DNA of 64,000 bases from Rhynchopus sp. YZ270_cl-10. Taxonomy: Eukaryota; Euglenozoa; Diplonemea; Diplonemida; Diplonemidae. Positions 54,987-64,000 of this stretch are shown here, one piece after another (positions within the stretch are counted from its first letter, which is position 1; the number at the start of each line of letters is the position of its first letter). The notes beneath the pieces are model-generated. The model did not search any database. It saw nothing but the letters and a program-made list of their open reading frames with translations, and was not told where the DNA came from. The stretch is taken from the NCBI GenBank assembly GCA_964035575.1, contig OZ037922.1, positions 496,001-560,000 of the forward strand, given 5' to 3'. Position numbers and translations under genes: made by a program.

Positions 54987-57884
54987 CTACAACAAGCCAT
55001 CCAACGGCCGCTCCCACAACGGTACAGGCATCTGCCGCGGCGACAGCACTGCCGGCGACGCCTTCAATGACTCCGCCGCCGGCAGCCAGTACGGGCTTGC
55101 TGGGCAGGCCTCCTTCTCCTTCCCCTTCTCCCTCCTCTCCTTCTTCTCCCCCTTCACCTCCTCCCTCCCCCCCAATTCCAACCCCACACCCCCAAGCAAG
55201 GCTTTCCGCTTCGTAGACAACGCACGACTTCCTTTCTCTCCACGGTTATCGTGATGCGGACAGACCCCCCCACCTGGGGTACCCTCCTTCCCCCCAGGGG
55301 CACTGTACGTACACACCACCCCACCAAGACATCTTCTCCCCTTCCTCCTTGGGGAATGGTGAATGCGTTTGGGTGTACCCCCACCCCCCACAGCCCCCCC
55401 AAGGTGCACCACTGCGTATTCCTCTGCTTTTCCTATTAAGGAAATCTCTTTGGAAGATGGAATCTCTCTAGGTAGAAGCAGAGGGGCACGCTTCTTTCGA
55501 ACATACTGTTTCCATGAAGTGAAGAAGGCGAGGAGAAGGTCGAAGCTGAAGGGGTTAGGGGTAGTGTTGGAGCCTCGCGTGGTGATGTGGACAAAGCGGG
55601 ACGTCGTTGCAGCGATTTGATAGGCAGTCAACACAGAGACATCACACCGCAGCAACGCACCCTGCTCCGAGAGAAACGCAGCCTCGCAGGGGAAGCCGGA
55701 CCCTGAGGCGCCAAACCCGCCCCTCGCAGGGCCTTCGGGGAAGGAGAGACGCACCTCAGACACCCCAGAGGTATACCGGATGTCCGCGTTCGAAAGAAAC
55801 ACATGGCTCCCTTCGGCAAACACTGTGACCCGCCGGACCACCCTTTCCTGAGAATACGTTAAAGAAGTAGACGCAAATTGGAGGTTCGAGCACTTTGTTA
55901 TACAAGGAAACATTGCCACCCTCCGCACAACGTCTCCTTCCGACACGCTGTCACACAACGACACTGCGGACACCTCCTCTTCAGGAACGGCCCCTTCCCC
56001 CTCAGATGGGTAAGGGTTGATATGATGCAGCTCCTTTCCCTTCTCCTTCTCCTCCCCCTCCCCCTTCTCCCTCTCCACCGAACGCGAAAAAATCGCGTCA
56101 TCCAAAACACCACGCAACAATTTCGTCCGTTCCTCCTGATCCGCCTCTTTCATACTTTGCAACAACGCCTCTTCTTCCCCAGCATCGCTCTCCCCTTTCA
56201 CGCCAAGAAGGACCTGAAGCACATCAACTATGGGTATCGTTGGTGAAATGTTTTCTTGAAAATCCTCCTCAGTGGTCTCCTTTGATGAGATTGAGGTTGT
56301 ATTTGACATAGGCGTGGTCTGACTGCTTGGACTCTCCTTTGGGGAAGGGGAAGAAGGTGATTGAGGGTCCAGCACCCAACTTTGTCGTCGTAACCTTTCT
56401 TCTAGAGCTACCATGTCTAAAGGAGGGCTTCGTGGAGGGATACGTGGTGTGACATCGTCGCTGTTGGTGTCGCTTTGGGTGTCTTTGGTTAAAGGCATGG
56501 TGAAGTTTTCGAGAGCAGATAGCATGTCTTCGTGAGAGTTTGTGAGACTAGGTTGTTTGTGTAGTGATTCGGAGGAAAGGAGGTCCAAAAGGAGGTGTTC
56601 CCTTTGCCGATATTCGGTGATGAGGGCTTCGATGTAGCTGTCATCGTAGCCAAGCTTTTTCATGGTTTTTTGAATTTCTCGTTTGGCTGCCTGTTCAGGA
56701 ATGTATTCCGCAATAACGTTGTCAACCAATTCCTCCTCTTTGCCTGCATGGCGGTACAGAAGCGAGGTGATAGTGTTCAAACGGATTGGGTCGTGTTCAG
56801 AGAAAATCCGTTTGAGGTTTTCTGCAGCCCAGTCTCGGCGTTGTGCTCGCCCCCCTTTTGCCGCTTCGTCGCGGGAATCACGCCGTAAGACGTCCAACCC
56901 AGCTTTTACCACGGTATTGATGATCTCCTTTGGACGATTTGTTGGTGAAGACATCCCGCGGTCTAATAGATTGTCGAGGTGTTCGTCTTCTTCGTCGTTG
57001 TCCTGATGGAACAGAGCTGGCAACACATATTTATACTTTGTACCAACGTATTTCTGTAGTGGGTCGGATGGAGACACTTTGCCCTTCCTAGAAGCATCTG
57101 ACTGCGCCAACAGAGAGGTTTCTTCTAATGCTGTGTCGGGTGTACTAAAATATTCCCCCATCTTTGCATCCTCTGCTATCCGAAGGTTTGGTACGGTGAC
57201 TCCAGTTAAGACCTCGGTGATGCGTTGAACTGTTGCGGGAAAAGGGTCTCTCTCGCTTCCAGGTGCATTAGATACGGCAACATTAAAGAAAAGCTCGCCA
57301 TCAGTGTGTTTCACCAAAATATTCAACGAAGATGTGTAGTCGTCACGAAGAAACTTCTTTTTCCGACTAACATCTTGTTGATAAAGCCGTTCCACTGCCG
57401 CTAGGTGCACCACCCTCTTCACAAACGCATGGCTATCATAGGTGAGCACAAAGAGATAGCGGTCCACCACTGCTACGACGCGGGTTTTGTGGAGGGTGGT
57501 GCCGAGAATGGGGAAGGTGGCTTTGCTGACGTACCGGAGGTGTCGGTGAGAATAGTGCTGTAGGTGGAAGGGTGGTGACACTTTGGGGACGGAAGCGAGG
57601 CGTTGGAAGACGGTTTCAGTGTCGGAGCGAAGAAGCTCGGCTTTGCAGGGACGGCAGACACGTACTTCGCGGTCGTAGTCGAGGTCAGGTAGAGCATGGG
57701 TGTGTGCAGTGCAAGTGCCACAGAAGATCTCCCCACAGCTCCTACAATGATGCCTCCTCGTCAAAGTGGAAAACTTGATTTGGCACGCACTGCAATGTTC
57801 CGATTCGCTGTCGTCAGCCCACTGCGGCCCCATAACCCTCGGCCCATCGCGTGATTGAAACACAGATTTCGACTGTTTTTTCAT
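54987..57884 (-). CDS. FYVE zinc-finger protein with PH-like domains
   Basis: A single exon of 965 aa. Residues about 22-82 form a FYVE finger: WADDSESEHC (WxxD), RRHHCRSCG (the R-HHCR motif that binds PtdIns3P), and RVCRPC closing the set of eight Cys ligands. This predicts recruitment to endosomes. Residues about 95-235 look PH/GRAM-like (RVVAVVDRYLFVLTYD, LNILVKHTDGELFF). A helical charged region follows (about 340-430). A disordered Ser/Pro segment then leads to a second PH-like stretch (about 640-800: RVTVFAEGSHVFLSNADIRY, FDLLLAFFTSWKQYVRK). The C-terminal about 120 residues are Gly/Lys/Glu-rich and may include frame drift from low-complexity DNA. The FYVE call is firm; the PH assignments are by pattern only. 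Confidence 0.9.
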   Translation of the reverse strand: MKKQSKSVFQSRDGPRVMGPQWADDSESEHCSACQIKFSTLTRRHHCRSCGEIFCGTCTAHTHALPDLDYDREVRVCRPCKAELLRSDTETVFQRLASVPKVSPPFHLQHYSHRHLRYVSKATFPILGTTLHKTRVVAVVDRYLFVLTYDSHAFVKRVVHLAAVERLYQQDVSRKKKFLRDDYTSSLNILVKHTDGELFFNVAVSNAPGSERDPFPATVQRITEVLTGVTVPNLRIAEDAKMGEYFSTPDTALEETSLLAQSDASRKGKVSPSDPLQKYVGTKYKYVLPALFHQDNDEEDEHLDNLLDRGMSSPTNRPKEIINTVVKAGLDVLRRDSRDEAAKGGRAQRRDWAAENLKRIFSEHDPIRLNTITSLLYRHAGKEEELVDNVIAEYIPEQAAKREIQKTMKKLGYDDSYIEALITEYRQREHLLLDLLSSESLHKQPSLTNSHEDMLSALENFTMPLTKDTQSDTNSDDVTPRIPPRSPPLDMVALEERLRRQSWVLDPQSPSSPSPKESPSSQTTPMSNTTSISSKETTEEDFQENISPTIPIVDVLQVLLGVKGESDAGEEEALLQSMKEADQEERTKLLRGVLDDAIFSRSVEREKGEGEEKEKGKELHHINPYPSEGEGAVPEEEVSAVSLCDSVSEGDVVRRVAMFPCITKCSNLQFASTSLTYSQERVVRRVTVFAEGSHVFLSNADIRYTSGVSEVRLSFPEGPARGGFGASGSGFPCEAAFLSEQGALLRCDVSVLTAYQIAATTSRFVHITTRGSNTTPNPFSFDLLLAFFTSWKQYVRKKRAPLLLPREIPSSKEISLIGKAEEYAVVHLGGAVGGGGTPKRIHHSPRRKGRRCLGGVVCTYSAPGGKEGTPGGGVCPHHDNRGEKGSRALSTKRKALLGGVGLELGGREEVKGEKKERREKGKEKEACPASPYWLPAAESLKASPAVLSPRQMPVPLWERPLDGLL

Positions 57885-58102
57885 CTTCGTTTCATTTTGA
57901 GATTTTTTTTTAAATGAGGCCTGATTTTGTACTTTAAAAAATGGGAGAACAGCAATAGAGAAGATTTATAGGGATTCTTTTTTGATACATTGGCATTGAG
58001 AGATCTTGTAAAAGATCGCATTTTCTTCTTTTTTGCTTCCAATTGAAAAATATGGAAAAGCTCACATTGAAACCCTTTACAGGCCATTTTTTACCTCACT
58101 TT

Positions 58103-60355
58103 TTATTCAAATGAAGCGAGAGAAATGAGATCCAGCTTGACTCCGGCCATGGGGACGAAGGGGACACATGCGGCAAGGCAACGGGTGTATTGTATAAGAG
58201 GGAGGGAGAGAATCACGTCTTTGTTGTCGACAGCGCGGTCGGAGAACCAGCCGCGGTGGACGGCTGTTTGTTTGTCTTTGTCCACCTTTTTGCCGGAAAA
58301 CGCTGAGATGGCCCCGCTGAGAGCGCTCTTCTCACCTCCACCACCCATATTCGACAATGTCGTCGACGCGCTCGCGAGAACCTGCAGCCGTTTCTTCCGT
58401 GCGCCTTCCATTGTCGTCCTCAACACAGCCTTTACAATCTCCAACGCTTCACCCGGAATATACTGCTGAATATACTCAATAAACACTGTGTATAGAATAT
58501 GCTCCTGATCGCTTTTGCGAGCCGTCATATTTTGTAGGGTCCGTTTAATGTATTGAAACATATCGTCGTGTTCGAAAACGATTTGGCGTTTCAACTCTTG
58601 CATAAAATGAGATTTTTCTGAGAGAAGTGCATCTCGTTCTACAGACAGAGTGGGGGAAAGGGAGTTGGAAAGACCTTCGGTGGAGTCAAGAGTGATGGCG
58701 AGGCTGAGTTGTTGGTGACGTTCTTGGGTTTTGCAGGGGAATTTTTCTTCGAGAATGGAGAGAACATCCTTTGCGGGGAGGGATACGCCGCGGAGCTGGG
58801 TGAGGGCTTGTTTGATGGAGTCCACAATGCTGTTGGCATGCTCCCAAAAGCAATACGGCAAAGACCGTTCTGTAATCCGCGTAAACAAAATAAAGTCGAA
58901 ATCTTCTAAGACATTCCGCGCTGCATACGAATAGAGCGAATACGACCACTCCATCATCTGCTCCCTTATATTAAACTTTGCGTGCAAATACTTCTCCAAA
59001 TAAGCATCCATCGCCACAACCTTCCCCGTACTCAATACTGTATGGTTCTGAAACCCTTCAAACGTAGATCTCAGCGAAAAAAAATCCTTCACAAACTGTT
59101 TTACCTCCTGATGCGTCAGCTGCCGTACTCTAGTCGATTGCACCGCTTTGCCTCTCAAAAAGCAGGGAACCGAGATGCCACTATCCAAACGATCACCAAA
59201 GGTAATAAATTTCTCCTTTTTGCGACATTTTTCGACCCTAACAGGCCAAGCTAGCGCAGAAGGTTCACCACAAAGCAGTGTTGTGTCAAGCGGTTTTTTC
59301 CCTTTTATGAAATTCAACTGGAGGATACGGTGATGTATCGTGTAACAGTGCATATGTTGCATATCACCTATCAACGTTGCTGCCTGGTCACGCAACGACT
59401 GGATCTGGAGGAACGGCGAACTCACCTTCTGTTTGTCCAGCTCGTGTTCCAGGGAGATGACCCGCTTTTTCATGGCCTTTCCTCGCGCCTCTTCTTCCTT
59501 AAGGCTTTCGTATACGGCGGCCAGCTTCTCCTCCAACTCCTCTGTTTGTTCTGCCTTACCAAAGTCGTCGCTCCGCAGCTGCTCGATTAATAACCGCTGT
59601 GAATGGTTCCGTTGATGCAGATCGTCAATCTCCGTTCGAATGCCCTTCGCTATGGTGCTCACAGTGTTCGCATCGTGCTCTGGGCTTGGTGTATCCAAAG
59701 AGACCAATGGCATGCTGTTCCGTGTATATCCCTTCCCATCACTATGCGTCAACGTCTGCTGGCATTGTAACAACATTTGCGTCATCTCCTCAAATTTTGT
59801 GTCAAGACTGTGGTTGCTTTCTTTGAGACGCGCATTTTCCTTTTCCGAACGTTCTAAGGTAGAATTCACTTGCGACCAAAGAAGCTGTAAATGTGTGTTG
59901 TTTTCGCGTGCAGCCTTCAGCTCTGCGGACATATCTGTCATAGCTGCGGTCACAACGTCTTCGCTGACGCCAACCGCTTCGCGTTCAAGGAGGTCGCATA
60001 TTGTGTCGAACTCTGTGACAATGGCTTTCAGCATTGTTCGCATGGACGGTACCTTCTCAAGAATCGTTTGCAAGGCGGATTTTAGAGACCGTAGTCGTGA
60101 TCTTGCGTTGTCTCCAGAGCAGGAGGACGGTGCGCCGGATTCGCAGTCATCAGCAATCCGGCGGTGGAATTCCTTGAGGTCAAGTCCTTTAATGTTTTTG
60201 TCAAGTCTGTTCAACACCGGGCCCTGACAATGTGTTCGGTCCAGAATCTCGCAAAACCCAAGCCGAGGAAGGCGGGCACTCCCACTGCTATACGCGCTCT
60301 GTCGGATGCATTCTAGTGAAGGTTCTGCGGAACGGACCCTGTTGTATCTTGACAT
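58103..60355 (-). CDS. Coiled-coil protein, possibly flagellar or cytoskeletal
   Basis: A single exon of 750 aa. Residues about 80-320 are predicted coiled coil by heptad pattern (LERSEKENARLKESNHSLDT, TEELEEKLAAVYESLKEEEA). A globular middle (about 330-560) includes a conserved-looking stretch, LHAKFNIREQMMEWSYSLYS, with DFDFILFTRITERS after it. This recalls the alpha-helical domain of TSNAXIP1-like axonemal proteins as I remember it, but the match is weak. A helical C-terminal region (about 600-690) ends with a hydrophobic VILSLPLIQYTRCLAACVPF segment. No enzyme motif is present. Coiled-coil flagellar proteins are common in this group; this assignment is an inference. Confidence 0.8.
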   Translation of the reverse strand: MSRYNRVRSAEPSLECIRQSAYSSGSARLPRLGFCEILDRTHCQGPVLNRLDKNIKGLDLKEFHRRIADDCESGAPSSCSGDNARSRLRSLKSALQTILEKVPSMRTMLKAIVTEFDTICDLLEREAVGVSEDVVTAAMTDMSAELKAARENNTHLQLLWSQVNSTLERSEKENARLKESNHSLDTKFEEMTQMLLQCQQTLTHSDGKGYTRNSMPLVSLDTPSPEHDANTVSTIAKGIRTEIDDLHQRNHSQRLLIEQLRSDDFGKAEQTEELEEKLAAVYESLKEEEARGKAMKKRVISLEHELDKQKVSSPFLQIQSLRDQAATLIGDMQHMHCYTIHHRILQLNFIKGKKPLDTTLLCGEPSALAWPVRVEKCRKKEKFITFGDRLDSGISVPCFLRGKAVQSTRVRQLTHQEVKQFVKDFFSLRSTFEGFQNHTVLSTGKVVAMDAYLEKYLHAKFNIREQMMEWSYSLYSYAARNVLEDFDFILFTRITERSLPYCFWEHANSIVDSIKQALTQLRGVSLPAKDVLSILEEKFPCKTQERHQQLSLAITLDSTEGLSNSLSPTLSVERDALLSEKSHFMQELKRQIVFEHDDMFQYIKRTLQNMTARKSDQEHILYTVFIEYIQQYIPGEALEIVKAVLRTTMEGARKKRLQVLASASTTLSNMGGGGEKSALSGAISAFSGKKVDKDKQTAVHRGWFSDRAVDNKDVILSLPLIQYTRCLAACVPFVPMAGVKLDLISLASFE

Positions 60356-61248
60356 TGAGAAAAAGAATGAAAAAGAAAAAGAAAAAGAAAGAAAAGTGGT
60401 CAGATGATTCTAAACCTGTGAAAAAGAAATCTTGAAAGCTTGCCTTGGTTACTGCATTGTTCTCCTTGTAGCGGAAGGTTTGTGTAAAAGGATTTTTGGA
60501 GTGTGTGTTTTTCTTTTTCTGAGGAGGGAAGGTGTGGTGTGGGTTAAGAGGTAAAATGCCTGGTGGTGATACACGGTGATGATAATCCCTCCCTTAAACT
60601 ACACCTTACAGTGGTTTGGACTCCAACTAAATTGGAGTCCAAAATAAGGCAGATTTTGAGGGTTTTTTGGGGGTAATTTCAGCAACTTTTTTTGGACAAA
60701 CATATTTGGAGATATTTACACTGAAGACTGTGGATGTCTTGGCTCTGTCATCGATGAAGACTGCTCGCTACACGATATGGCAAATCAATGAAAACTGCGG
60801 AAACTGCAGAAGACCACGAATGACTCAGGGGAAGACTCTGATCATCAAAACGGGGGGGAGGAAGCGGGTTCCATTACATTACCAAAAAAAAAGAAGAAAA
60901 AAAAAAACTTCAGATTTTTTTTGACCCATCCCTTTGTGTTGGATGAAACACAACGGGAAAAAAAAGGGGCAAACAAATAGGGGGGTGATATTTTTTTTTT
61001 GCTGCAAAAAAAAAGAAAAAGAAAAAACCCACAAAAGATAAAAGTGGGGGTTCCTCTTCAATATTTTTTTTGCCCCTTCTTGTTGCATTCCTTTTTAAAG
61101 ATGCCCCACACCCACCACCCCTACCCCAATCGTCGTTGAAAACGACAGAACTCTGTTTTGTTTGTTTTGTTTTATTTTTTTACTTTTTTCCCCTTTTTTT
61201 TTCGATTTTTTTCTCTTCCTTTTTTTTTTGATAATACCGGTCGTGACT
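60356..61248. other. Intergenic
   Basis: Contains a partial family A-like unit (about 60390-60415), A/T and T runs and no credible gene. The frame at 60667-60924 (plus) lacks coding character. The right end is the 3'-UTR of RPB3. Confidence 0.55.
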
Positions 61249-63347
61249 TTAGCTGCCCCAGTTAACATCGCTGCCAGCAGACATTTGCGCGCTGCTAATA
61301 CCAGACATTCCGAACGACGTGCTTGCGCCGCTTCCCATTGTGTAGACAGGGCTGTGTTGTGGTTGTGTTGTTTTTTGAAGAAAGGTTTATAAGATGATCC
61401 TAAACCTCTCGTGCTTAAGTCACTTTTAAATGAGCTTTGGTGGCATAGAAACTAACTTCATCGATAATAAAGATAGAGATTTTAATTTACAAAAATCCAA
61501 ACAGTGTTTCGTTCTAAAAAGCGATTATCCCAAATCCGCCAAACTTATGAGGATGTCAATTTTCTTTTTTGATAAATTGTTGGAGTAGTGTAGCTGCCTC
61601 GGTTGTGTTGCCACAGTTGTGCCATCCCCACTGTTTTTTTTTTTTTTTTTTTTTTTGGACTACTGAATTTCAACTGTCTCTCTGATGACAATATGATGCA
61701 ATGAAGACTTCTTCGCTCCCTTTGAATACAGTGGGGGGAAAAGTGGGACAAAAAACAAAAAGGAGGCGAGGATGGAGGACATACCTTGGCCCTGTTGGGG
61801 GGGTGCCTGACGGGGACCCGCCTCTGCTGCTGCCTGCACCGTCGCCTGCAATCTCTCCTTCACGGTTCTCCTTACGCAGTTTGTTGTGTAAGCTGTCGAC
61901 AGCGTCGTTGGTCTTGTCGTACATGACTGTCATCGCGTCCATCAGCAACTCTTGCGGAAGCATGCACCCGGTGGTTTCTATGCAAAACAAGAATTCGTGT
62001 CTGTGAATGATATTTTTGGTGTTCCAGAAAGGGGATATAGGAAGCTTATGCGGTGGGTTTCGTGAACACCATATTTGGCAATTAATACGAAAAAAATGCG
62101 CCATTTTGTGGCAATCTAAGTACCCCACCTCAGGCAGCAATACTTTGCATTCAATGTGAGCCAAAGGTATAGCATTCTCTTACAGGGATCGATATGCTTC
62201 TATTTGATACAGTTACAAAAAGCTGACCTGAAATACAAAGCCCTCTCGTGAACAGTGTACCTTTGGTATGACTGGGTGTACCAGGGTGGACCCAACCATG
62301 CAGTCCTACAATCCATTTTCGTGGTTTACATCTAAAAAAATAAACGGTATACCTTCCCACGTGGTCCTTCTTTCTCCTGACAGACACCAGCTGTTTTTTC
62401 CCCTTGAAATCCTTGAATGGTTCCTTCTGAATGCCGGTGCATTCGTCGCAGAAGAAGCAGCTGTTCACGTTGTCTGCGTTCACCTCTACTCTGTTCCGCG
62501 TTCGGTCGTAGGAGTACACCTTGCGCGGGCAGTAGCGGATCCACTGCTGTTTATCCGTGGCTGAGATCTCAACGAAGGCCTTTTCGTTCAGTGTGATCTC
62601 CGGGACAAACTGCATGGACACCGTGCACGAAGGGCTCCAACGTGAGTGCTCCTTGGCAATCCCCTTGCGCGCAATGCAACGCAACTTCACCTCCTGGTTC
62701 CTCGCCAGCTCCACCAACACAATAGGATACGAATCTTTACTGTGCGGCTGATGCACTGCCTGCACACGCGACGCCAGCGAACCCTGCTCCGAACAGTTCA
62801 CCAAATCCCTCGAGGTCACCGTTTGCCTGGTAGTCCCAACACAACGAACATTCAGTTCAAACGAAACCGTACAGCGTGGGCAATAGTATTCACAGGAGCA
62901 GTCTCTGGGGTAGACAAGCTCGCGGGCAACATTGGTTGCGATACCGTCCACATCTACCATGGTTTCAACCGGGAGAAGACCGATTCTGTGGACAAGCATT
63001 TCGTCGTGCAGGACACTTTCGTTCTTAATGACCTCGACTGTGTCAAATGCGAGGATAGGGACTTCAGCGATCATAACCCTCCGTAGTGCATTGGCAAAGC
63101 TAGACTCAATATGGCTCGCCTTGAACCTCAGCACATCCCTCGTGTTCTCCAGCACCTCCAGCTCCAGGTCCTGCCCGTCTGCGTTGGGCAGCTCCTTAGC
63201 GGCCTTCATCGCATCCCCCCCACGCTCCACGCTCCCACCCAGCCCAGGGCTCATACCCGACCCAGACCTCCCCATTGAAATGTCACTCCGGGAACCATGC
63301 CCAGAGAGAAGCGACCCCCCACCGGAGGCGTGGGCGGGGGAGTCCAT
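61249..63347 (-). CDS. RPB3: RNA polymerase II subunit RPB3
   Basis: RPB3 pairs with RPB11 to nucleate assembly of RNA polymerase II in the nucleus. Exons 63347-62353, 62000-61785 and 61351-61249 (995, 216 and 103 nt; donors GTATA and GTATG) join in frame, giving 437 aa. The core aligns with eukaryotic RPB3: SSFANALRRVMIAEVPILAF, SVLHDEMLVHRIGLLPV, the zinc site CSCEYYCPRC, VTSRDL, and RKGIAKEHSRWSPS. The choice of RPB3 over AC40 rests on this zinc site and the GKEH-type motif. Exon 2 supplies the end of the dimerisation domain (FCIETTGCMLPQELL). The N-terminus has an unusual extension of about 55 Gly/Ser-rich residues, and the C-terminus a Gly/Ser-rich tail (SGISSAQMSAGSDVNWGS). Intron 1 holds a long D repeat; intron 2 holds A and C repeats. 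Confidence 0.95.
61570..61637 (-). repeat. Family C stem-loop repeat (representative)
   Basis: Minus strand: CAGTGG...TGGCACAACTG...GCAGCTACACTACTCCAAC and a TTTATC tail. The outer stem pairs AGTG-AG with CT-CACT. Lies in RPB3 intron 2. Other copies: near 1543, 9704, 24957, 29970, 33817, 34878, 45131, 45648 and 48788, all in the same orientation. Confidence 0.7.
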
Positions 63348-64000
63348 GAGAACGGAGGAGGGGGGTGTGTGTACTCTGTCCCTGAAGGGGGGGTAGGTGA
63401 GGTGCAGGGCTTCCCACAGGGGGGACCAGGGGGGACCACTGGTCCCCCTGGGGAAAAAAGAAAAAAATAAGGGGGGACCAGGGGGGACCAGCCTGCCGTT
63501 GAGTGTTCCGAGGCTGCCTATTAGGAATTTTCCACATTTTTTTTAAACTTTTCCTACCCTCCCGTCGCCGCGCATCCAAATACAGGCAACTAACAGGGGG
63601 AAAAGATGGCACCAAAAAAGTCCTCCGGACCAAGACAGATTTCCATAATGGAATTTGCAAAGCGACCGGCGGAGTCCCAAGTTATCTGCTCAGGCCTTAT
63701 TTCGCCACGCTGCATGCTTCCTTTTCCTTCGGCGTTTGACCAATTGAGTCGCGTTCTGGCTGTGACGGGGTCACTTTGTTCATGAGGCATACTCGTGGTT
63801 CTTTGCAACCGCTATTTTCTGCCTCTTCGGGGCCAAGGAAAAAAGTAGCGTACCGTGCGCCTGCGGCGCAAGATTGCAAGCCACCCATGACATAGTTTGG
63901 CTGTAAAATAGTGCAATTTTAAGCACAATATTTTGAAATGCTGCGTACCGTGGCTTCGCCAACAACTTTCGTCCCCTACTAGGAAATGTCTGCAAAGGTG
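63348..64000. other. Intergenic beyond RPB3
   Basis: Contains the RPB3 leader, GGGGGGACC direct and inverted motifs (about 63418-63490), and the second copy of the dispersed repeat. No gene was seen. Confidence 0.55.
63838..63962 (+). repeat. Dispersed repeat, copy 2 (matches 423-563)
   Basis: Same order of motifs as at 423-563: GCGTACCGTGCGCCTGCGGC, then CATAGTTTGGCTGTA, then TTTTGAAATG, then GCGTACCGTGGCTTCGCC, about 15 nt shorter. Confidence 0.75.

Overview
The window looks like nuclear DNA from a flagellate of the Euglenozoa, most likely a diplonemid or a euglenid. Three things point there. (1) Every supported gene lies on the minus strand over 64 kb, as in unidirectional, polycistronically transcribed gene arrays. 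(2) The ribosomal protein eS4 reads closest, from memory, to kinetoplastid eS4 (for example MYDVKGRF, YTAT, and IQERE near the C-terminus). (3) Genes carry short GT-AG introns whose donors almost always read GTATG, and starts sit close behind AG acceptors, as expected for spliced-leader addition. This is inference; no spliced-leader gene was seen.

Layout, left to right (transcription runs right to left). 1-6.0 kb holds transposon debris dominated by a 3.1-kb piggyBac-like element. 6.0-9.4 kb is a Pumilio/PUF RNA-binding protein. 10.1-10.9 kb is an FHA-like protein. 12.3-14.9 kb is the chromatin assembly factor 1 p60 subunit, joined here from what look like two separate ORFs. 15-18.7 kb is repeats, including a MULE-like element and a foldback element. 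18.8-22.6 kb is a large secreted/transmembrane CAP plus EGF-repeat protein. 22.8-24.1 kb is RPS4 (eS4). 25.2-26.3 kb is a membrane protein of bacterial character. 26.9-27.8 kb is a hAT-like MITE. 28.1-29.6 kb is a fusion of a degenerate SET domain and a prolyl-4-hydroxylase-type oxygenase. 30-33 kb is repeats plus one doubtful small ORF. 33.0-33.7 kb is a doubly acylated acidic/basic protein. 35.9-42.8 kb and 49.1-53.2 kb are two paralogous eIF4G-like MIF4G proteins, separated by LINE copies and the second hAT-like MITE. 55.0-57.9 kb is a FYVE protein, 58.1-60.4 kb a coiled-coil protein, and 61.2-63.3 kb RNA polymerase II subunit RPB3.

Gene content is general housekeeping (translation, transcription, chromatin, membrane traffic, RNA binding) with no evident shared pathway. 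This is expected of polycistronic arrays.

The most striking unexplained signal is a set of short (about 40-130 bp) stem-loop repeat families, called A to G below. They fill introns and intergenic DNA and, with one clear exception, all point the same way as the genes. Family A is identical to the 3' end of the LINE copies at 40 and 43-44 kb, which suggests these are retroposed 3' tails or SINEs.

All exon joins were made by eye. Each multi-exon model quoted stays in frame across GT-AG junctions and has a total length divisible by three.
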